Assembly: GCA_044226655.1 (NCBI GenBank)
Contig: JBGAGO010000001.1
Coordinates: 1,302,001 to 1,366,000, forward strand
Reading direction: 5' to 3'
Length of the DNA stretch: 64,000 nucleotides
Source: JBEVOS01 sp044226655
Lineage (GTDB): Bacteria; Pseudomonadota; Alphaproteobacteria; Caulobacterales; Aquidulcibacteraceae
Part shown: piece after piece, positions 57,700 to 64,000 of the stretch
Numbering within the stretch: position 1 is the stretch's first letter
Layout of the letters: each line of letters opens with the position of its first letter
Program-made: the position numbers and the translations under genes
Notes under the pieces: model-generated
Databases searched by the model: none
Told to the model about the DNA's origin: nothing
What the model saw: only the letters and a program-made list of their open reading frames with translations

Positions 57700-59079
57700 T
57701 CACCCCCCGCCGTAGCGCTGCTTCAGCACCCGCCAACTCGCCCGCAAAGTCTGCGCTTCCCCGCCCACCGGCCGCGAAGGTTTTTCGCGCGGGGCCCAGG
57801 CGTAGATGTCGAAATGCCCCCAGGCTTTTGCGGCGACGAATTTCTTGAGGAAGAGGGCGGCGTAGACCGAGCCGGCCATCGGGCCATCGCCGGTGTTCTT
57901 CAGATCGGCGATGGGGCTGTCCATATCGCCCTCATAGGGGGCCCAGAGCGGCATGCGCCACAGCGGATCGGCGGTTTCCGCGGAGGCCTTCGCATACGAA
58001 TCCGCGAGCGCATCATCGTCTGTATAGAGCGGCGGCAGATCGGGGCCGAGCGCGCTGCGCGCCGCGCCCGTCAGCGTCGCGAAATCGAGGATGAGATCGG
58101 GATTGTCCTCCGAGGCGCGCGCCAGCGCATCGGCCAGCACGAGGCGGCCCTCGGCGTCGGTGTTGTCGATCTCGACGGTGAGGCCCTTGCGGCTTCGGAT
58201 GATGTCGCCGGGACGGAACGCATCGCCCGCGATCGCGTTCTCCGCAATCGCCAGATAGACATCGAGCCGCACCGGCAATTTCGCATCCATGACGAGCTGG
58301 CCGAGCGCGAGCGCATGCGCCGCCCCGCCCATATCCTTCTTCATGATGCGCATGCCCGTGTCGGGCTTGATGTCGAGACCGCCGGTATCGAACGTGATGC
58401 CCTTGCCGACGAGCGCCACGCGCGGCGCGTTGGCTTGGCCCCAGGACAGATGCACCAGCCGCGGCGCTTCATGCGCGGCGCGGCCGACCGCGTGGATGAG
58501 CGGATAATTCTCGCTGAGCAGCGCCTCGCCTTCGATCGTTTCGATCTCCGCGCCATAGCGCGCGGCGACGTCTTCGGCGGCCGCTTGCAGCGCGGCGGGG
58601 CCCATATCGCCGGCCGGCGTGTTGACGAGATCGCGCGCCAGCCAGGACGCGCGCACCACGCGCTCGACCTCGGCGATATCGGCGCCATCGGGCCAGACGA
58701 GGCGTGGCAGCGGGCGCCGGCGCGCGCGATAGCGCGTGAACGCATAGCCGCCCAGGCCCCAGGCGATCGCAACCAGCCCGGCCGCGAACTCGCGCGGCGC
58801 TTGCGCGATCTTGTAATCGCCTGCCGGCAAATGCTGCGCGAGCGCGCCCATCAGCATCGCCGTCGGCGCATCGCCCAGGCCGAACAGCACGCGCTCGATC
58901 GCGCCATCGGTGGCGGGCACGACCAGGATGCGGCCGCTCTGGCCGCGAAAATCGCTGGCCGCGGTGAAGCGCTTCAGCGCTTCGGCCCGCGTCTCGATCC
59001 AGGCGCCCCATTCGGCGGCGCGCAGGGCGTGGATCGGAATGGCGGACGCAGACTCGGTCAGGAAGGGAAGATCGCTCAT
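57700..59079 (-). CDS. Leucyl aminopeptidase family (M17) metallopeptidase
   Basis: A 459-residue M17 peptidase. The N-terminal domain is variable. The C-terminal catalytic domain has VGKGITFDTGGLDIKP, MKKDMGGAAHALAL and the di-metal signature NTDAEGRLVLADAL. It removes N-terminal residues from peptides in the cytoplasm. The frame continues upstream for 420 codons through DNA coding tadD on the other strand, so I place the start at the ATG at 59079, where the M17 family begins. Confidence 0.92.
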   Translation of the reverse strand: MSDLPFLTESASAIPIHALRAAEWGAWIETRAEALKRFTAASDFRGQSGRILVVPATDGAIERVLFGLGDAPTAMLMGALAQHLPAGDYKIAQAPREFAAGLVAIAWGLGGYAFTRYRARRRPLPRLVWPDGADIAEVERVVRASWLARDLVNTPAGDMGPAALQAAAEDVAARYGAEIETIEGEALLSENYPLIHAVGRAAHEAPRLVHLSWGQANAPRVALVGKGITFDTGGLDIKPDTGMRIMKKDMGGAAHALALGQLVMDAKLPVRLDVYLAIAENAIAGDAFRPGDIIRSRKGLTVEIDNTDAEGRLVLADALARASEDNPDLILDFATLTGAARSALGPDLPPLYTDDDALADSYAKASAETADPLWRMPLWAPYEGDMDSPIADLKNTGDGPMAGSVYAALFLKKFVAAKAWGHFDIYAWAPREKPSRPVGGEAQTLRASWRVLKQRYGGG

Positions 59080-59159
59080 GCAGCGCTTATAGCGCGCATT
59101 AGGGGTTTGTTGAGCAGCGCGGGCGGAGGCTCCTGCAATCTTTGGATAAGGATTCGTCC

Positions 59160-60053
59160 ATGCGCGCTGCGCCGATGGTTTCTTTGCTGGCGACGGGTGC
59201 GCTCGGCGCGTGCGCATCGATGGGGCATGGCGCGGACGCCAGCAGCCAGCACCGCTTGAGCGATCTAGGCGATCAGCGCGCGCAGGCCGCGCAAGGCGAC
59301 CAGGGCGCACAGCGAGGCCAAGGCGCCCAGCGCGGTCAGGGCGCGCAACGCGGTCAGCGCGACGGCGCCCCGCCGATCGATCAGCAGGCGCGCGCCAATA
59401 TCGGGCGCGAAGACGTGCTGACGCAGATGACGTTCTGGGCCCAGGAATACACCAATCATCCCGAAGACCTCGAAGCCTCGCGTCATTTCGTCGACGTGCT
59501 GCGCGCGGGCGGGCGCTATGAGCGCGCCGCGCAGGTCGCCGAAGAATCGCTCGGCCGCCATGACGGCGACATCGAACTGATGCGCGGCCTGGGCCTATCC
59601 TATCTCGGCGCGGGCCGGCCGCAGGACGCGCTGCGTCCGCTGGCGATCGTCGCGCACAGCGATGCGCACGATTGGAAGAGCCGCTCGGCGCTCGGCGTCG
59701 CGCTCGATCAGCTTGGCCGCTTCGACGACGCGCGCCGCGCCTATCAGGAAGCGCTCGACATTCAGCCCAATGAGCCGGGCGTGATGACCAATATGGGCGT
59801 GTCGCAGCTGATGGCCGGCGATCCTGCGGCGGCGGAAACGATCCTGCGCCAAGCCTCTCAATTGCCCAACGCGCCGCCGGAAGCGCGCACCAATCTCGCG
59901 CTCGCGGTCGGCCTGCAGGGCCGCTTCGCCGAAGCCGAACAATTGGAGCGCATCGATCTGCCGCCCAATCTCGTCGCCGAGAACATGGATTACATCCGCT
60001 CTCTGCTGAGCGACGGCCATCGCTGGAGCGATCTCGAACACGCGCGGCAATAG
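59160..60053 (+). CDS. tadD: TadD-like tetratricopeptide lipoprotein
   Basis: A 297-residue protein with a lipobox-type start (LLATGALGAC). A low-complexity region near residues 35-65 repeats AQRGQG three times. TPR helices follow (ASRHFVDVLRAGGRYERAA, then ALGVALDQLGRFDDARRAYQEALDIQPNEPGV). TadD is an outer-membrane pilotin-like factor for Flp/Tad pili. It is convergent with tadC and 326 bp from it. A TTG-initiated longer form starting at 59142 is possible, but the ATAAGGA site suits this ATG. Confidence 0.85.
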   Translation: MRAAPMVSLLATGALGACASMGHGADASSQHRLSDLGDQRAQAAQGDQGAQRGQGAQRGQGAQRGQRDGAPPIDQQARANIGREDVLTQMTFWAQEYTNHPEDLEASRHFVDVLRAGGRYERAAQVAEESLGRHDGDIELMRGLGLSYLGAGRPQDALRPLAIVAHSDAHDWKSRSALGVALDQLGRFDDARRAYQEALDIQPNEPGVMTNMGVSQLMAGDPAAAETILRQASQLPNAPPEARTNLALAVGLQGRFAEAEQLERIDLPPNLVAENMDYIRSLLSDGHRWSDLEHARQ

Positions 60054-60090
60054 CGCTGCGCCATAGCCCCATCTGAAACGCGCCGCGCAC

Positions 60091-60267
60091 CCCTCCCCGT
60101 GAGGGGAGGGGGGAGGGGGCAGGGGGTGGGGCGAACCGTGACATCAGTTGTTTGCACGCGCCTGCAGAGGGGGCTCTGTTTCGACCGCAGATGTCGAAAT
60201 GAGCGCGCGATCCTTCGCGCGCCGGGCTTCGCCCCACCCCTGGCCCCCTCCCCTCGCGGGGAGGGGG
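60091..60267. repeat. Long inverted repeat, family C copy 6
   Basis: The arms are CCCTCCCCGTGAGGGGAGGG and CCCCCTCCCCTCGCGGGGAG, with GCAGGGGGTGGGGCGAA facing TTCGCCCCACCCCTGGCC. It fills most of the gap between the convergent tadD and tadC genes. The remaining 60268-60378 contains only part of another GGGAGGC-rich palindrome and no gene. Confidence 0.85.
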
Positions 60268-60378
60268 AGGCGTTACAACCTCGCGCAACACGCGATGCAC
60301 GCCAACTCCCTCCCAGCCTCCCGCTTGCAGCGGGAGGCGCAAGGAAGCGCTCGCATCTTCGAAGATAAGTGATCGCGC

Positions 60379-61356
60379 TTAGTGCTGCTGCGCGAGGATC
60401 GTCGTGATCTGGATGATCGCCGGGCCCATGATGACGGCGAATAGCACCGGCAGGAAGAACACGATCATCGGCACGGTGAGCTTGGCGGGCAGGGCGGCGG
60501 CCTTCTTTTCAGCTTCCGCGAGGCGCAGTTCGCGATTTTCCTTCGCCATCACGCGCAGCGCATTGCCGACGGGCGTGCCGTATTTCTCCGCCTGCGTCAG
60601 CGCCATCGCCACGCCCTTGACGCCCGGATGATTGGTGCGGCGCGCCAGGTTTTCATACGCCATGCGGCGCTCGGGCAGATAGGAGAGCTCGGCCGTCGTC
60701 AGCGCGAATTCTTCGGCCAGCTCCACGCTCGCGGTCGCGATCTCCTGGCCGACGCGCTGCAGCGCCATTTCGATCGACATGCCAGCCTCGACGCAGATCA
60801 GCAGCATGTCGAGGCTGTCGGGAAACGCGCGCATGATGGCTTCGCGCCGTTTGGCGGCGCGGTTCGAGAGATAGATGTTCGGCGCATAAAAGCCGGCCGC
60901 GACGGCGACCATCACGATCACGGCCTTCATCTGCAGCGTGAGATCGAGCTTGCCGCCCATCATCATCAGATAGAAGAACGCGCCCAGGCCGAACGCGATC
61001 GGCAGCGCGGCGCGGTAGAAATAGAACATCGTGGTCGCGGCCTGGCCGCGCAGGCCGGCGCGCACCAGCGATTCGGCGAGCTTGTCGTCGGCGAGGCGCC
61101 GCTGCAGCTGCAGACGCTCGACCATGCCCGTCGCGAACTGGTTCGCCGAGGCGTGCGTGATGCTGGTCTTGTTCAGTTCCGCGCGTGAGCGCTTGCGCAA
61201 TTCCTCACGCCGCTTCGCAACCTCCTTGAGGCGCGTGGCGAGCTTGTCTTCCTGCATCATCGGCGAGGCGACGGTGACGATGGTGGCGAAGCATGCCAGC
61301 GCGCCCAATCCGCCTGCGATGTTCACGGGGTCGGTGAGGAGTTTGACGATGTCCAT
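60379..61356 (-). CDS. tadC: Tad pilus inner-membrane protein TadC
   Basis: A 325-residue type II secretion F-domain protein with about four membrane helices. The T2SSF domain holds AFPDSLDMLLICVEAGMSIEMALQRV and LPAKLTVPMIVFFLPVLFAVIMGP. It forms the pilus platform with TadB. It follows the tadB stop by 9 bp. Confidence 0.92.
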   Translation of the reverse strand: MDIVKLLTDPVNIAGGLGALACFATIVTVASPMMQEDKLATRLKEVAKRREELRKRSRAELNKTSITHASANQFATGMVERLQLQRRLADDKLAESLVRAGLRGQAATTMFYFYRAALPIAFGLGAFFYLMMMGGKLDLTLQMKAVIVMVAVAAGFYAPNIYLSNRAAKRREAIMRAFPDSLDMLLICVEAGMSIEMALQRVGQEIATASVELAEEFALTTAELSYLPERRMAYENLARRTNHPGVKGVAMALTQAEKYGTPVGNALRVMAKENRELRLAEAEKKAAALPAKLTVPMIVFFLPVLFAVIMGPAIIQITTILAQQH

Positions 61357-61365
61357 GGCCCCGCC

Positions 61366-62352
61366 TCAGAATTTGAAGTTGATCATGGAGCGCATCACGA
61401 AAATGCCGGTCGCCATCATGAAGCCGGCGCCGAGCAGGATCAGCTTGCCCACATCGGTCGTGAACAGGAGATCCATGTAGCCGGGCCGAATGATGTAGAC
61501 GATCAGCATGACGAGGAAGGGCAGCGAGCCGATGATGAGCGCCGAGGCCTTCGCTTCGGAGGAGAGCGCGTTGACCTTGGCCTTCATCAGCTTGCGCGCG
61601 CGCAGTACGCCCGCGAGGTTGCCCAGCGATTCCGAGAGATTGCCGCCCGTCTTCTGCTGGATCAGCAGCACGATGACGAAGAAATTCACTTCCGGCAGCG
61701 GCATCCGCTCGTAGAATTTCTGCAGATTCTGATCGAACGGCATGCCCATGGCCTGGCCGTCGACCAGCTGGCGGAATTCCTCGCGCAGCGGCTCCGAGCT
61801 TTCCGCCGCGATGATGCGCAAACATTGGTTCAGCGGCAGGCCGCTCTTCACGCCGCGCACGATGATTTCGATCGCGTCGGCCAGCTGGCTGGAGAATTTC
61901 TTCTGCCGCATGCCGATGAGAAAGCCGAGCATCCAGCGCGGCAGGCCGAACACGCCGATGGCTGCGCCCATCCCAACGCCGATGATGTGGTGCGAAACCA
62001 GGAAGCCGATGAGGGCGAGCACGGCGCCCACGCCGCCGGCCACACACCAATAGACCGTCAAACTCGCGGCGATGCCCGCCTGCACGAGCTGGCCTTTGAT
62101 CGACACCCGCGCCTTGCGCGATTGCTTTTCGCTGGCGGCGAGGTCTTTCAGCGCTTCCTGCGTCGATTGGCGCCGCTTGATCGCGGCGGTTTCGTTGGCG
62201 TCGCGCCGCTTCACATTGCGCGAGGCGACGGCCTTGATGCGCTTTTTGCCTTTGGCGCCGGGCGAGGGCGCGCCGCCGCCGGCAAACGCCACGCCGAGGC
62301 CCGCGATCGCCACGAAGGCGAAGATGGCGATCAGGATTTCCGGACCCATCAC
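61366..62352 (-). CDS. tadB: Tad pilus inner-membrane protein TadB
   Basis: A 328-residue T2SSF protein with an N-terminal membrane helix, a basic cytoplasmic linker (KGKKRIKAVASRNVKRRD), the F-domain (QLADAIEIIVRGVKSGLPLNQCL, then QQKTGGNLSESLGNLAGVLRARK) and two C-terminal helices. It overlaps cpaF by 4 bp (62349-62352). Confidence 0.93.
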   Translation of the reverse strand: MMGPEILIAIFAFVAIAGLGVAFAGGGAPSPGAKGKKRIKAVASRNVKRRDANETAAIKRRQSTQEALKDLAASEKQSRKARVSIKGQLVQAGIAASLTVYWCVAGGVGAVLALIGFLVSHHIIGVGMGAAIGVFGLPRWMLGFLIGMRQKKFSSQLADAIEIIVRGVKSGLPLNQCLRIIAAESSEPLREEFRQLVDGQAMGMPFDQNLQKFYERMPLPEVNFFVIVLLIQQKTGGNLSESLGNLAGVLRARKLMKAKVNALSSEAKASALIIGSLPFLVMLIVYIIRPGYMDLLFTTDVGKLILLGAGFMMATGIFVMRSMINFKF

Positions 62353-63842
62353 GCGTTCTCCGCTTCATCGAGCGCGGCGGCGAGTTCCTTCTCGAGGCCG
62401 AAATAGCGGGCGCGCTCCCAAAAGCGCGGACGGCCCACGCCCGTGGCGCGGTGACGCCCGATGATGCGCCCGTTCTGGTCTTCGCCCTGAATTTCGTAGA
62501 GCAGCAGATCCTGCGTGATGATGGTCTCGCCTTCGAGGCCCATCACCTCGGTGATCTGCGTGATGCGGCGCGAACCATCGCGCAGACGCGCGGCCTGGAT
62601 GACGACATCGACCGCCGCGACCACGATTTCGCGAATGGTTTTCGGCGGCAGCGAAAAGCCGCCCATCGTGATCATGGATTCCAGACGCGAGAGCCCTTCA
62701 CGCGGCGTGTTGGCGTGCAACGTGCCCATGGAGCCGTCGTGGCCCGTGTTCATCGCCTGCAACAGGTCGAACGCTTCGGGGCCGCGGACTTCGCCGACGA
62801 TGATGCGGTCAGGCCGCATCCGCAGGCAGTTCTTGACGAGATCGCGCATCGTCACCTGGCCCGAGCCTTCAAGGTTCGGCGGGCGGGTTTCCAGACGCAC
62901 GGTGTGCGGCTGCTGCAGCTGCAATTCCGCGGCGTCTTCGCAGGTGATGATCCGTTCGGTCGGATCGATGAAGGCCGTGAGCGTGTTGAGCAGCGTCGTC
63001 TTGCCCGAGCCCGTACCGCCCGAGATCAGCACATTGCATCGGCACGCGCCGATGATCTGCAGGATGCGCGCGCCGGCCGGCGAGATCGAGCCGAACTCCA
63101 CGAGGTTCGAAAGCTTGAGCTTGTCCTTCTTGAACTTCCGGATGGTGAGCGTCGGCCCATCGATCGCCAGCGGGGGCACGATGACGTTGACGCGCGAGCC
63201 ATCCGGCAAGCGCGCGTCGCAGATCGGCGAGCTTTCATCGACGCGCCGGCCGACCTGGCTGACGATGCGCTGACAGATGTTCATCAGCTGGCCATTGTCG
63301 CGGAAGCGCACGGCCGTCTTCGACACCTTGCCGTTGACTTCGATGAAGACGCCCGCCGCGCCATTGACCATGATGTCGGCGATATCGTCGCGCGCCAGCA
63401 GCGGTTCGAGCGGGCCATAGCCCAGCACGTCGTTGCAGATGTCGTCGAGCAGGGCTTCCTGCTCCGGGATCGACATGACGACGTTCTTGATCGAGATGAT
63501 CTCGGCGACGATGTCGCGGATTTCGTCGCGCGCGCTTTCGGGATCGAGCTGCGCCAGCTGCGACAGATCGATGGTTTCGATCAGCGCGTTGAAGATCGTC
63601 GATTTGACCCGGTAATACGCTTCGGAGCGATATTCCTGTGGCTCTTGCGGTTCGGCGCTGGGCGCGGGCGCGCGCTGCTTGCTCGCGGCCGGCGCCTGCG
63701 GCGCGAGCGGCGGGCTGGCTTGCGCAGGGCGCGCGGAGACGGGCTTAGGCGCAGAAGCTGTGGGCGCCGGCCGCATCGGCGGCGGCGATGGCGCGCCTCC
63801 CTCAGAAAGGGGCGGGTCTCCGGCGTTGCGCTTTCCGAACAT
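62349..63842 (-). CDS. cpaF: Tad pilus assembly ATPase CpaF/TadA
   Basis: A 497-residue secretion ATPase. A proline and alanine-rich N terminus precedes the helical domain (RDEIRDIVAEIISIKN). The ATPase core follows with Walker A ISGGTGSGKTTLLNTL, the Asp box ITCEDAAELQLQQPHTV, Walker B RIIVGEVRGPEAFDLLQAMNTGHDGS and the His box GTLHANTPREGLSRLE. It powers pilin polymerisation. It is followed by tadB and tadC and preceded by cpaE. Confidence 0.96.
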   Translation of the reverse strand: MFGKRNAGDPPLSEGGAPSPPPMRPAPTASAPKPVSARPAQASPPLAPQAPAASKQRAPAPSAEPQEPQEYRSEAYYRVKSTIFNALIETIDLSQLAQLDPESARDEIRDIVAEIISIKNVVMSIPEQEALLDDICNDVLGYGPLEPLLARDDIADIMVNGAAGVFIEVNGKVSKTAVRFRDNGQLMNICQRIVSQVGRRVDESSPICDARLPDGSRVNVIVPPLAIDGPTLTIRKFKKDKLKLSNLVEFGSISPAGARILQIIGACRCNVLISGGTGSGKTTLLNTLTAFIDPTERIITCEDAAELQLQQPHTVRLETRPPNLEGSGQVTMRDLVKNCLRMRPDRIIVGEVRGPEAFDLLQAMNTGHDGSMGTLHANTPREGLSRLESMITMGGFSLPPKTIREIVVAAVDVVIQAARLRDGSRRITQITEVMGLEGETIITQDLLLYEIQGEDQNGRIIGRHRATGVGRPRFWERARYFGLEKELAAALDEAENA

Positions 63843-63848
63843 TCAGTC

Positions 63849-64000
63849 TCACCGGTTGAGGAACGGAATGCGCACGGCCAATTGCGCCTTCTTGGGTTCT
63901 TGAACTTTGCGGCCTGTGAGCGAAGCGGCGAGCGCATCGATCGCGAGCGCGGTCTTATGCGCGGGCTGCACTTCGCCGATCATCTGGCCGTTATTGGCGG
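63849..64000 (-). CDS. cpaE: CpaE/TadZ pilus localisation ATPase, 3' end
   Basis: Only about 49 C-terminal residues are in the window, ending VRIPFLNR, with NNGQMIGEVQPAHK near the cut. This tail is typical of CpaE (MinD-like ATPase with receiver domain). Its stop is 7 bp before the cpaF start. The rest lies beyond the window. Confidence 0.85.
   Translation of the reverse strand, partial: ANNGQMIGEVQPAHKTALAIDALAASLTGRKVQEPKKAQLAVRIPFLNR

Noticed and set aside
59080..60342. N-terminal extension of the M17 aminopeptidase frame
   Set aside because: The extra 420 codons are antisense to tadD and low in complexity; the M17 family starts at ATG 59079.
1..64000. CRISPR array, prophage, insertion sequence or integron
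   Set aside because: No regularly spaced short direct repeats, transposase, integrase or phage structural genes are visible.

Overview
The window is GC-rich (I estimate roughly two-thirds G+C) with densely packed genes. It looks like chromosome of an alphaproteobacterium close to Caulobacterales/Hyphomonadaceae. Supporting signs are a class I (archaeal-type) lysyl-tRNA synthetase, a metZ gene behind a SAM-II riboswitch, the argD-argF-hslO run, a TIGR02302/DUF4175 giant membrane protein next to lysA, an ECF sigma factor with an NrsF-type (DUF1109) membrane partner, a Cpa/Tad pilus locus, and kdsB divergent from a membrane-anchored cytochrome c. I see no prophage, insertion sequence or CRISPR array.

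Layout. 1-9 kb: tail of an ABC-2 permease, argD-argF-hslO, a cupin protein, apaG, metZ with its riboswitch, dcd and a TraB/GumN protein. 9-18 kb: an envelope-stress or efflux block made of a histidine kinase/OmpR regulator pair facing two secreted EF-hand proteins and a MacA-MacB-TolC type exporter. The exporter adaptor carries an inserted Spy/CpxP-like LTPAQ helical segment. 18-21.6 kb: acetyltransferase, tRNA-Gly(CCC), an MDR oxidoreductase, a hemolysin III protein, and a cluster of three microproteins. Two of these are tandem paralogues ending in HQAAQIVA. 21.6-28 kb: Baeyer-Villiger monooxygenase, enoyl-CoA hydratase, sirtuin and two acyl-CoA dehydrogenases. 28-38 kb: glycosyltransferase, class I LysRS, SixA-like phosphatase, asd, and an ftsE-ftsX-ydcF-plsC operon in which FtsE has lost most ATPase motifs except Walker A, followed by a zinc-ribbon protein and a phosphoribosyltransferase. 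38-45 kb: the long argH-lptM-lysA-TIGR02302-queE transcription unit and a thioredoxin-like gene. 45.8-48.6 kb: etfB-etfA-hbd. 48.7-53 kb: a serine hydrolase and an ECF sigma factor operon (sigF-nrsF-DoxX-YHS). 53-59 kb: kdsB-patatin-pheA, cytochrome c, a MarR regulator and an M17 aminopeptidase. 59-64 kb: tadD, tadC, tadB, cpaF and the 3' end of cpaE.

Scattered through the window are about twenty long inverted repeats belonging to four sequence families, plus one unrelated palindrome. Apart from that palindrome, each starts or ends within about 5-45 bp of a stop codon. Every convergent gene pair with more than about 10 bp between the genes contains one, and none lies between divergent starts. 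This suggests they act at mRNA 3' ends. Regulatory sites read directly from sequence include the SAM-II riboswitch, two matching ECF promoters (GTAAC-N17-CGT pattern), a sigma70-type promoter overlapped by a TTGC-N6-GCAA palindrome before hbd, a TGTGA-N6-TCACG palindrome in the microprotein cluster, and a leader with competing hairpins before asd.
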